From an uncultured Bacillota bacterium (lineage in GTDB: Bacteria > Bacillota_I > Bacilli_A > Erysipelotrichales > Erysipelotrichaceae), in NCBI GenBank assembly GCA_946619805.1, contig CAMOMM010000013.1, positions 1 to 10,317 of the forward strand: a DNA stretch of 10,317 nucleotides, written 5' to 3'. A program made the position numbers and the translations under genes. Every line of letters starts with the position of its first letter. The stretch's first letter is position 1. Positions 1-5,660 of this stretch are shown one piece after another. The notes under the pieces were generated by a model. The model did no database searches. It was not told the DNA's origin and worked only from the letters and a program-made list of their open reading frames with translations.

Positions 1-226
1 GATTATTGACAGCATGCTGGCTTTTGATCTGCTGACGGAGAGGGAAATAGAAATATATAAGAGAGGCCGCAACAGTAAGGCCCATAAGGCACCGAAGAAT
101 ACTGATCCGGTAACTTACCATAAGTCAACGGGTTTTGAAGCCTTATGGGGATATCTGTATGTGAGCGGACAGATGGAACGTCTGAAACAGTTATGGGACT
201 TTATCAGGACCCTGAAGGAGAAATAG
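1..226 (+). CDS. mrnC: Mini-ribonuclease III (MrnC), C-terminal part
   Basis: The reading frame is open from the left edge (first full codon at base 2) to TAG at 224-226, giving about 74 C-terminal residues; the start lies outside the window. Mini-III is a dimeric RNase III-like enzyme without a double-stranded RNA-binding domain that in Bacillota matures 23S rRNA ends. Visible family signatures are LTEREIEIYKRGRN, then PKNTD, then STGFEALWGYLY, in which the Glu of FEA belongs to the RNase III catalytic acidic set. The position directly before rlmB is the usual one in Bacillota (commonly cysS-mrnC-rlmB). Only one base separates its stop from the rlmB start, and the rlmB ribosome-binding site (GAAGGAG) lies inside its last codons, so the two are probably translationally coupled. 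Confidence 0.93.
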   Translation, partial: IIDSMLAFDLLTEREIEIYKRGRNSKAHKAPKNTDPVTYHKSTGFEALWGYLYVSGQMERLKQLWDFIRTLKEK

Positions 227-227
227 T

Positions 228-950
228 ATGTCACAATATGTATACGGGAAAAACGTTGTCAGTTCCATGCTGAAGGACAGACGTGAGATCCTTACACTTT
301 ATCTTCTGGAAGGACGCAAGGACATTGAAACAGTCAGCCTGGCCAAATCACAGAACATAAGGATCAAATATGTTTCCAAGGCGGAACTTGATAGACTGGT
401 ATCGGGAAACCATCAGGGCTATGTAGCCGAAGTCAGAGAGTATAAGACTTATTCCATAGAAGAAATAACTGATTCCATTCCGGAAGGAAAGCTGCCGCTG
501 ATCGTGGCACTTGATTCCCTGCAGGATCCTCATAATCTGGGCGCCATATTAAGAACGGTGTCCTGTGTGGGCGGAGACGGCGTCATCATTGAGAAAAACC
601 GCAGCGTTTCACTTAACGGTACGGTTGCCAAGGTGTCCGTGGGAGCGATAGACAAGGTCAAGGTTGCTCAGGTTACCAACCTGGCTCAGACTTTGCGTAA
701 GCTCAAGGACATGGGTTACTGGGTGATCGGAACGGATGTAAATCAGGCTCAGGATTACCGCCGGGTACGTTATGACATGCCGGTGGTATTAGTTATCGGA
801 GCAGAAGGAACAGGCATGCGCCGCCTGATCGGTGAGACCTGTGATCTTAAGATAAAGCTTCCGATGGAAGGTGACATCGGTTCACTGAATGCTTCAGTTG
901 CCTGTGGCATTCTCCTGTATCAGATCTATTCACAGCGTTTTCCACTTTAG
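228..950 (+). CDS. rlmB: 23S rRNA (guanosine-2'-O-)-methyltransferase RlmB, TrmH/SpoU family
   Basis: The 240-residue protein matches the usual RlmB length. It is expected to transfer a methyl group from SAM to the 2'-OH of a guanosine in domain V of 23S rRNA (G2251 in E. coli numbering). Residues 1 to about 80 form the L30e-like substrate-binding domain, with VYGKNVV near the start. Residues 90-240 form the knotted SPOUT domain. Motif 1 is LDSLQDPHNLGAILRT (95-110, with Asn103 and Arg109), motif 2 is VIGAEGTGMRRL (about 189-200), and motif 3 is LPMEGDIGSLNASVA (about 211-225, with Asn221 and Ser223). The ATG at 228 has GAAGGAG a few bases upstream and agrees with the family N-terminus. Some Bacillota annotations call this gene yacO or trmH. 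All key residues appear intact. Confidence 0.93.
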   Translation: MSQYVYGKNVVSSMLKDRREILTLYLLEGRKDIETVSLAKSQNIRIKYVSKAELDRLVSGNHQGYVAEVREYKTYSIEEITDSIPEGKLPLIVALDSLQDPHNLGAILRTVSCVGGDGVIIEKNRSVSLNGTVAKVSVGAIDKVKVAQVTNLAQTLRKLKDMGYWVIGTDVNQAQDYRRVRYDMPVVLVIGAEGTGMRRLIGETCDLKIKLPMEGDIGSLNASVACGILLYQIYSQRFPL

Positions 951-963
951 AGGGAAGACGAGG

Positions 964-1569
964 ATGACCAGAGAAGAAAGAGAACAGATCAATTTGGAAT
1001 TACTGGTGGATTTAACCAGACAGAAATCAGACAGCGCCTTCGAGATGCTGTCTGATTACTATTATCCGGTAATAACGGCCCTGTATCAGGAAGTAACCAA
1101 CGGCCACAGTTTCATCAGCCGTGATGAAGCCATGCAGGCCGGCAAGATAGGCTTGTACAATGCAGTTTGTTATTACCGCGATGACCGCAACATGAGCTTC
1201 AATAACTTTGCCAAGCTGTGCATCAGAAGAGAGATCAACGCCTGGCAGCGCAAGGAGATCAGATTCAGCTATATTGATGACCGTCAGATCGTCTCGCTGG
1301 ACCGTATTGTACAGGATGGCGATGAGATCTCCTACATGGAAACAGTTGAATCAAAACTGCCCGGCCCTGACCTGAGAGTAAGGGAAAATGAACTGGTACA
1401 GGATATTTTCACAAGAGTTGGTAATGATTCAATTGAAGGAAAAATCCTGAAATACCGCATGGAAGGGTACAGTTATCAGGAAATTTCGGACTTTCTGGAG
1501 GTAAATAAGAAGTTTGTTGATAATTCTTTGCGAAAAAGCCGCAAGAAAATCGTTTCTCTGTTTGACTAG
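964..1569 (+). CDS. sigH: RNA polymerase sigma factor, SigH-like (sigma-70 family)
   Basis: The 201-residue protein resembles SigH/Spo0H of Bacillota (about 210-220 residues) in sequence and in position between rlmB and rpmG-secE. Region 2 (about residues 24-100) includes GKIGLYNAVCYYRDD and SFNNFAKLCIRREINAW, which bind core RNA polymerase and the -10 element. Region 4 (about 157-199) contains the helix-turn-helix around YSYQEISDFLEVNKKFVDNSL, which reads the -35. There is no full region 3, as expected for this class. I chose the ATG at 964 over an upstream in-frame ATG at 889 that would overlap rlmB by 62 bases: 964 has a purine-rich site (AGGGAAGACGAGG) just before it and matches the family N-terminus. 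In B. subtilis SigH drives early sporulation and competence genes. Whether this organism sporulates cannot be seen here, so the regulon is unknown. Confidence 0.85.
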   Translation: MTREEREQINLELLVDLTRQKSDSAFEMLSDYYYPVITALYQEVTNGHSFISRDEAMQAGKIGLYNAVCYYRDDRNMSFNNFAKLCIRREINAWQRKEIRFSYIDDRQIVSLDRIVQDGDEISYMETVESKLPGPDLRVRENELVQDIFTRVGNDSIEGKILKYRMEGYSYQEISDFLEVNKKFVDNSLRKSRKKIVSLFD

Positions 1570-1591
1570 TACAGGTTATTTATGATACATT
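1562..1591 (+). promoter_or_regulatory. possible promoter for rpmG-secE-nusG
   Basis: TTGACT (1562-1567), overlapping the sigH stop codon, is followed after 18 bases by TACATT (1586-1591), which carries an upstream TG (TGA then TACATT) as in extended -10 promoters. The -10 hexamer is only four of six to consensus. A promoter here would let rpmG-secE-nusG be made independently of sigH, which fits their housekeeping role. This is a by-eye call. Confidence 0.4.
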
Positions 1592-1618
1592 TATAAAGCA
1601 GCGAAAGGAGTTTTCATA

Positions 1619-1768
1619 GTGAGCGAAAAGGTAATTTTAACTTGTTCAGAGTGTTTATCACGTAATTATACGACCACTAAAAATAAGAAAACTCATAATG
1701 ACCGTCTCGAATTAAGAAAGTACTGCAAGAAATGCGGAAAGTATACCGTACATAAGGAGACGAAGTAG
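1619..1768 (+). CDS. rpmG: 50S ribosomal protein L33, zinc-ribbon type
   Basis: A GTG-started frame of 49 codons ending in TAG (1766-1768) encodes a typical L33: VILTCSEC, then NYTTTKNK, then [21 protein letters not shown] in order. Two CxxC pairs (Cys9/Cys12 and Cys36/Cys39) form the zinc ribbon of the C+ type of L33; many Bacillota also carry a cysteine-free copy elsewhere that is used under zinc limitation. AAAGGAG at 1604-1610 lies eight bases before the GTG and supports this start, which aligns with the L33 N-terminus. L33 sits in the large subunit near the E site. Its position just before secE is conserved in Bacillota. The secE ribosome-binding site overlaps its stop codon. Confidence 0.95.
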   Translation: MSEKVILTCSECLSRNYTTTKNKKTHNDRLELRKYCKKCGKYTVHKETK

Positions 1769-1777
1769 GAGGCTATT

Positions 1778-2047
1778 ATGGCACAGAATAAACAGCAGAC
1801 ACAGAATAAGAATCAGAAGAAAACGGAAGTTAAGGAAAAGCCGTTAAAGGATGTCCCAATTCAGCTTAAGTGGTTTACACCTGAGGGAATCAAGACAGAA
1901 ATAAAGCGTATCAGATGGATCAAGTTCCCTGAGCTTCTTGAAAGCACGGGCAAGGTCCTGATGTTCTGTATTTTATTTGGAATTTTCTTTGTTTTATGTG
2001 ATCTTGTTATATCCAAGGTCTTACTGATGATTGGAGTAGGTGCATAA
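1778..2047 (+). CDS. secE: preprotein translocase subunit SecE
   Basis: The 89-residue protein is of the short SecE type with one C-terminal transmembrane helix (about residues 60-86, LMFCILFGIFFVLCDLVISK and onward). A conserved amphipathic stretch precedes it (FTPEGIKTEIKRIRWIKFPE, about 33-52, with the family's ELKRV/IxWP-like pattern). The first 25 residues are Gln/Lys-rich and poorly conserved. SecE clamps the two halves of SecY in the inner-membrane SecYEG channel. A strong ribosome-binding site AGGAGG (1767-1772) overlaps the rpmG stop codon. The secE stop shares one base with the nusG start (TAATG), so translation of the two is coupled. Confidence 0.94.
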   Translation: MAQNKQQTQNKNQKKTEVKEKPLKDVPIQLKWFTPEGIKTEIKRIRWIKFPELLESTGKVLMFCILFGIFFVLCDLVISKVLLMIGVGA

Positions 2048-2616
2048 TGGACGAAAAGAAAACAGAAGAAAAGAGACAGTGGTACGTTGTCAATACCTAT
2101 GCCGGTCACGAAAACAGAGTTAAGGAAAATCTGGAAAGACGTATTAAGACTATGGGCATGGAAGATAACCTCTTCCAGGTAGTTGTTGCGGAAGAAACCG
2201 AAATCGACTATAAGGAAAAGAACGGGAAGCCTGTCAAGGTCACAAAGACCAGAAACATGTTCCCTGGCTATATTTTCGTTGACATGATTATGTCAGATGA
2301 TGCCTGGTATCAGATCAGAAATACCCCTGGTGTTACCGGGTTCATCGGATCAAGCGGCGGCGGTGCCAAGCCTTTGCCGGTTCATGATGATGAAATGATC
2401 AACATCCTGCACAAGCTGGAACTCACAGATGAAAAACTCGTTGTCAACTTCAAGGTCGGCGACAGAGTCAGAATTCTGTCAGGCCCGTTTGCCAATGTTG
2501 AAGGTGTTGTTGAATCCATGAACGATGAGACAGAAGTGGCAACAGTTCTGACTATCATGTTCAGCCAGGAAACTCCGACAGATGTTTCTTACATCGACCT
2601 GGAAAAGCTTGACTAA
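2047..2616 (+). CDS. nusG: transcription termination/antitermination factor NusG
   Basis: The 189-residue protein has the standard two-domain layout. The NGN domain (about 10-125) begins with QWYVVNTYAGHENRVKENL and contains MFPGYIFV and WYQIRNTPGVTGFIG, the face that contacts the RNA polymerase clamp. The KOW domain (about 135-189) starts FKVGDRVRILSGPFANVEGVV. NusG modulates pausing and processivity and, in other bacteria, links polymerase to Rho or the ribosome. The acidic/basic linker IDYKEKNGKPVKVTKTR is the usual Bacillota variant. The start overlaps the secE stop by one base. Unlike in most Bacillota, the next gene is not rplK; an intrinsic terminator follows. Confidence 0.96.
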   Translation: MDEKKTEEKRQWYVVNTYAGHENRVKENLERRIKTMGMEDNLFQVVVAEETEIDYKEKNGKPVKVTKTRNMFPGYIFVDMIMSDDAWYQIRNTPGVTGFIGSSGGGAKPLPVHDDEMINILHKLELTDEKLVVNFKVGDRVRILSGPFANVEGVVESMNDETEVATVLTIMFSQETPTDVSYIDLEKLD

Positions 2617-2632
2617 ACATTAACTGAACAGA

Positions 2633-2661
2633 CGAAAAGTCCCCAGGCGGGACTTTTTTCG
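2633..2661 (+). terminator. intrinsic terminator of the nusG transcript
   Basis: Nine base pairs form between AAAAGTCCC (2635-2643) and GGGACTTTT (2649-2657) around a five-base loop (CAGGC). The right arm runs into a T6 tract (2654-2659). A CG/CG pair at 2633-2634 and 2660-2661 can frame it. It starts 17 bases after the nusG stop and ends the rpmG-secE-nusG transcript. Confidence 0.85.
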
Positions 2662-2668
2662 TGTGAAT

Positions 2669-2690
2669 AAAAAAGGGAACCTGGTTCCCT
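2669..2690 (-). terminator. intrinsic terminator of the reverse-strand gene
   Basis: Read on the minus strand, AGGGAAC, a three-base loop (CAG) and GTTCCCT (2690 down to 2674) are followed by a T-run (2674-2669). The stem overlaps the stop codon of the reverse gene at 2689-2691. It lies only seven bases from the nusG terminator, so convergent transcripts are separated by two one-way terminators. Confidence 0.75.
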
Positions 2691-3120
2691 AATAGTTGTT
2701 TGTATAAAGTCTGGCCATCAGATGCTCTCTGATCTTTTCCAGCTTGTCAATGGTTTCGTTGACGCTGTCACGGGCATTTCTGATCTTTTCCTGAACCATC
2801 ACATCAGAGACAAAGTTGTCAAACAGGAAGTCGGTTGTGCTGAGAAAGCCGCCCGGCAGGAAATCAACACTGTCAATGGTGGTTTTGGAATGAAGACCTC
2901 TGAGCAGTCGGTTGATGTTGTTTTTGGCCAGAGTCAGATTCTGATCGGCGTTCTGCATCTTTTTGCGCTTGGCCAGAGATATAAACAGGGCACCGCCGAG
3001 AATGTCAGCTACACCCCAGCCATAGGCCCGGTTAAGATCTTCCAAAGCCGTATGCAGATAAAACAGCGCCTTTTCACAGTTGTCAAGTGCACCCTTTAAA
3101 TCAGTCCCCGTATAATCCAT
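2689..3120 (-). CDS. conserved hypothetical protein, mostly helical
   Basis: This 143-residue protein is the only gene here on the minus strand, and I do not recognise its function. It has a ribosome-binding site (GAGGT, six bases before the ATG), a TATAAT box upstream and its own terminator, so it looks like a real single-gene unit. Residues 8-32 and 105-137 look like charged amphipathic helices with coiled-coil tendency (NARDSVNETIDKLEKIREHL). Between them, GWGVADILGGALFISLAK (34-51) is a Gly-rich hydrophobic segment that looks too short to be a confident membrane span, followed by a Lys-rich stretch and AKNNINRLLRGL. No signal peptide or cysteine motif is visible. The even spread of charged helices suggests a cytosolic or membrane-peripheral protein. 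The function is unknown. Confidence 0.8.
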   Translation of the reverse strand: MDYTGTDLKGALDNCEKALFYLHTALEDLNRAYGWGVADILGGALFISLAKRKKMQNADQNLTLAKNNINRLLRGLHSKTTIDSVDFLPGGFLSTTDFLFDNFVSDVMVQEKIRNARDSVNETIDKLEKIREHLMARLYTNNY

Positions 3121-3144
3121 AGGCCTACCTCACATTCTCTTATT

Positions 3145-3150
3145 ATTATA
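3145..3150 (-). promoter_or_regulatory. -10 element of the reverse-strand gene
   Basis: The minus strand reads TATAAT from 3150 to 3145, 25 bases before that gene's ATG, with GAGGT between. No convincing -35 hexamer is visible at the usual distance. Confidence 0.5.
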
Positions 3151-3160
3151 CAGTCATCTG

Positions 3161-3169
3161 TGGTAGAAT
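3161..3169 (+). promoter_or_regulatory. extended -10 promoter for rlmA and downstream genes
   Basis: TGG followed by TAGAAT (3164-3169) matches an extended -10 (TGn plus hexamer, five of six), 22 bases before the rlmA ATG. The -35 is weak (A/T-rich around 3141-3146), as is common when TGn is present. It lies 13 bases from the opposing TATAAT, so the two divergent promoters overlap. Confidence 0.5.
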
Positions 3170-3191
3170 AAAACTAATTGGGAGAAAAAAG

Positions 3192-4001
3192 ATGTTAAGA
3201 TGTCCTAAATGCGGTAAGCCGTTATCAAAAGATGAAAAGAGATATTTCTGTGAAGAAGGTCACAGTTACGACATAGCTAAGGAAGGTTATGTCAATTTAA
3301 TGCTGGTCAATCAGAAGCACAGCAAGAATCCTGGCGACAATGATGAATCACTGGCTGCCAGAAGAGCTTTTCTGGGCAAGGGATACTATCAGCCATTGGC
3401 TGAATATCTGGCTAAGACAGTGCAGGAACTGATTCCGGAACAGGGAACATTCCTGGACCGGGGCTGCGGTACCGGGTATTATCTCAATCATCTGACGGAA
3501 AATGTTACAAAGAACATTCAGTATTATGCCGTTGACATTGCCCGTAAGGGTGTGGCCATGACGGCCAAGAAGAACAAGAAGGCTGTCTGTTTTGTCGGCA
3601 GCGTATTCCATCTGCCTTTAGACGGAGAGAGTCTGGACGGGCTCATGAGTGTCTTTACACCATACAGTCGGGAAGAATTCAGCCGTGTTGTAAAGCCGGG
3701 CGGATATGTCATTGCGGTAACCCCGGGCAAGGATCATCTCTATCAGTTAAAGGACATCGTTTATGACAGCATTTATCTCAATGAGGAAAAAGGCTATGAC
3801 CTGCCTGATTTCAGACTGGTGAAAAAGGAAAACGTCACTTATGAAAAGACGCTGGAAAGCAGAGAAGACATTGAGACATTATGGCGTATGACGCCTTATT
3901 ACCATACTACCTACAGCGGCAACAATGACCGCCTCAAGCAGTATGACAGTCTTAATACTGTCATTGATTTCCTGGTTTCCGTATACCGTAAGGAGCTTTA
4001 G
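3192..4001 (+). CDS. rlmA: 23S rRNA (guanine-N1)-methyltransferase RlmA
   Basis: The 269-residue protein matches RlmA in length and layout. An N-terminal zinc finger uses Cys4, Cys7, Cys20 and His24 (MLRCPKCGKPL, then FCEEGHSYDIAKEGYVNL), followed by the family motif PGDNDESLAARRAFLGKGYY (47-66). The SAM-binding Rossmann fold begins at motif I, LDRGCGTGYY (88-97). Family members methylate N1 of G745 (RlmA-I, Gram-negative) or G748 (RlmA-II, Gram-positive) in the peptide exit tunnel; the type II mark affects macrolide binding. Gram-positive ancestry suggests G748 here, but this cannot be decided by eye. Arg90 inside motif I replaces the hydrophobic residue common at that place. GGGAG (3180-3184) precedes the ATG. 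The ribosome-binding site of the next gene lies in its last codons. Confidence 0.9.
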   Translation: MLRCPKCGKPLSKDEKRYFCEEGHSYDIAKEGYVNLMLVNQKHSKNPGDNDESLAARRAFLGKGYYQPLAEYLAKTVQELIPEQGTFLDRGCGTGYYLNHLTENVTKNIQYYAVDIARKGVAMTAKKNKKAVCFVGSVFHLPLDGESLDGLMSVFTPYSREEFSRVVKPGGYVIAVTPGKDHLYQLKDIVYDSIYLNEEKGYDLPDFRLVKKENVTYEKTLESREDIETLWRMTPYYHTTYSGNNDRLKQYDSLNTVIDFLVSVYRKEL

Positions 4002-4003
4002 AA

Positions 4004-4849
4004 ATGAAAAAGCTTCTTATTCTTTTATGTTCATTATTAATATGTATTATTTCAGGATGCCGGAAACCGGCAGGCCGGCCGGCTTATGCTGCCGTGCTGA
4101 CAAATTCCGCCAATGATACGGCAGTAGTGATCGTTACCGACAGGGATAACAATGAGGTCTTCCATAAAGACATAGAATATCCCGGGGAGGTCTATTTCGG
4201 TGAAAAAGCGCTGTATTACACGCAGAATCACCGTGATTACAGTTCTCTTAAGTACGCTGACGGCAAGCCTTCAGATGAGATAAAGGATATTTCCGGTACC
4301 ATCATATATCATGATGAAGTAAACGATACTTATACCTATACCTCAACCAACATTCTGGTTTATTCGGTACTGGATGATACGGTAGTGAAGATTGAAGATG
4401 TGCTGATGGTCAATTACATCGACGGGCGTTTCTATGTGGTAAGAGGGGACAGGAGTGTAGACGTATACGGCTCAAAGGGCATTGAACATCTGTACTCCGT
4501 TAATGCGGTTGATACAACTTATCTTTCATGTACAGAGATCAACGGTAAGGTCTACATGGTGATGGATAAGGGTTATGCTGAAATGCCTGAAGAAAATACG
4601 GAAGAACTGACGGTTTACCTTTACAGTGAACAGGTGGATCAGATCAATGCGGTCAGAAAAGACCTGTTAAGCTGTTACAGTAATGGTGAAATCAGAAACT
4701 ACCGTATCAGTTTTGATGCCTATCGCATGATCATGACAGCTGAACCGGCCAGCCGCAGTTATGATGACAGTGACTTTGAGAACATGTATCCGGAATTCTA
4801 CCGGAAAGGATATATCGTGGAATACTTCACGATACTGGGGGATATCTGA
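4004..4849 (+). CDS. putative lipoprotein, unknown function
   Basis: The 281-residue protein begins with a short type II signal peptide: MKK, a hydrophobic core (LLILLCSLLICI) and the lipobox ISGC, with the lipidated Cys at position 19. It is therefore predicted to be anchored on the outer face of the membrane. The mature part looks rich in short beta strands with repeated aromatic and Asp/Gly turns (for example IDGRFYVVRGDRSVDVYG and INGKVYMVMDKGYAEM), reminiscent of a beta-propeller or similar all-beta fold, but I do not recognise a named family. AAGGAG (3990-3995) inside the end of rlmA serves as its ribosome-binding site, two bases separate it from the rlmA stop, and its own stop overlaps the next start (TGATG). 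It is probably co-translated with both neighbours. Confidence 0.82.
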   Translation: MKKLLILLCSLLICIISGCRKPAGRPAYAAVLTNSANDTAVVIVTDRDNNEVFHKDIEYPGEVYFGEKALYYTQNHRDYSSLKYADGKPSDEIKDISGTIIYHDEVNDTYTYTSTNILVYSVLDDTVVKIEDVLMVNYIDGRFYVVRGDRSVDVYGSKGIEHLYSVNAVDTTYLSCTEINGKVYMVMDKGYAEMPEENTEELTVYLYSEQVDQINAVRKDLLSCYSNGEIRNYRISFDAYRMIMTAEPASRSYDDSDFENMYPEFYRKGYIVEYFTILGDI

Positions 4850-5619
4850 TGAGTTATAAGGTATTTATATTTGACATTGACAATACTCTGACCAGTTCCC
4901 GTAACTGGCAGTTTGTGCCGAGTGCCGTCAGGGCTCTTAAGCAGCTGAGAGAAAAAGGATATACAGTTGTCATTTCCAGCGGACGAACACCGGGACTGGC
5001 CGTGATGCTTGATGAAGCAGGCGTCGAGTATGACTATTTCGTCGGGGCCAACGGTCACATGGTTGCAGACAGTCACAGAAATGTGCTGTGGGAAACTCAT
5101 TTTGATCCTGAACTGTGTGAAAGGATCGAACGGTTTGTCCGCAAGCATGACATTGGCTTTTTCTGGAAGTTTACCGAAGGACCGTATATCGTCGTTAACA
5201 ACGAGACGATAGAAAGGATCTTCAGCGTCTACCACTGCCATGGCATTGAAAAACCTGCTCCATTTCTGACTTTCGGCGGGGCCATGGTGACTGAAACTGA
5301 AAAGGAAAGAATGTTTTTTGAAGAATTCAAACAGGAAATTGACAGTGTAAACGGCGGTGCTCTGATATATGACATCCTGCGCAAAGGCGTCAGCAAGAAG
5401 GACGGCATCAGGGAACTGCTAAGGATCCTTAATGTCAGTAAGGAAGAATGCATGGCCTTCGGTGACAGTGCCAATGATGTGGAAATGCTGGAGTATGCCG
5501 GTAAGGGAATTGCCATGGGTGACGGGCGGGAAGCCTGCCGAAAAGCCGCTGATTATGTCACGGCGGAAACTTATAACGACGGTATCGAAAAAGCCTTAAA
5601 ATACTTTGGTATTTTATGA
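4849..5619 (+). CDS. HAD-family hydrolase, Cof-type (IIB cap)
   Basis: The 256-residue protein shows all four HAD motifs: I, FDIDNT (nucleophile Asp9, acid/base Asp11); II, ISSGR with Ser44; III, Lys183 in GVSKKDG; IV, GDSANDVEML (Asp206 and Asp210). The segment of about residues 85-180 between motifs II and III has the length of a type C2B cap, as in the Cof/YidA sugar- and nucleotide-phosphate phosphatases. It is expected to be a cytosolic, Mg-dependent phosphatase acting on a small phosphorylated metabolite; the substrate cannot be predicted. The start overlaps the lipoprotein stop by one base, which indicates translational coupling. The downstream promoter for the DUF1846 gene overlaps its stop codon. 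Confidence 0.88.
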   Translation: MSYKVFIFDIDNTLTSSRNWQFVPSAVRALKQLREKGYTVVISSGRTPGLAVMLDEAGVEYDYFVGANGHMVADSHRNVLWETHFDPELCERIERFVRKHDIGFFWKFTEGPYIVVNNETIERIFSVYHCHGIEKPAPFLTFGGAMVTETEKERMFFEEFKQEIDSVNGGALIYDILRKGVSKKDGIRELLRILNVSKEECMAFGDSANDVEMLEYAGKGIAMGDGREACRKAADYVTAETYNDGIEKALKYFGIL

Positions 5620-5625
5620 TATAAT
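5596..5625 (+). promoter_or_regulatory. extended -10 promoter of the UPF0371 gene
   Basis: TGA followed by TATAAT (5620-5625) is a perfect extended -10 element; the TGA is also the stop codon of the HAD gene (5617-5619). TTAAAA (5596-5601), 18 bases upstream of the hexamer, is a four-of-six -35. The predicted transcript would start about 30 bases before the gene's ATG. Confidence 0.65.
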
Positions 5626-5660
5626 TTTTAAGTGTGTTTGTTTTGGGAGGTGAGAACATC

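Noticed and set aside
889..963. Upstream ATG extending the sigma factor by 25 residues into rlmB
   Set aside because: It would overlap rlmB by 62 bases, has no ribosome-binding site, and adds residues unlike SigH; ATG 964 has a purine-rich site and fits the family.
5634..5660. Upstream ATG adding nine residues to the UPF0371 protein
   Set aside because: It lies at about the expected transcription start of the TATAAT at 5620; GGGAGGTGA clearly serves the ATG at 5661, where family members begin.
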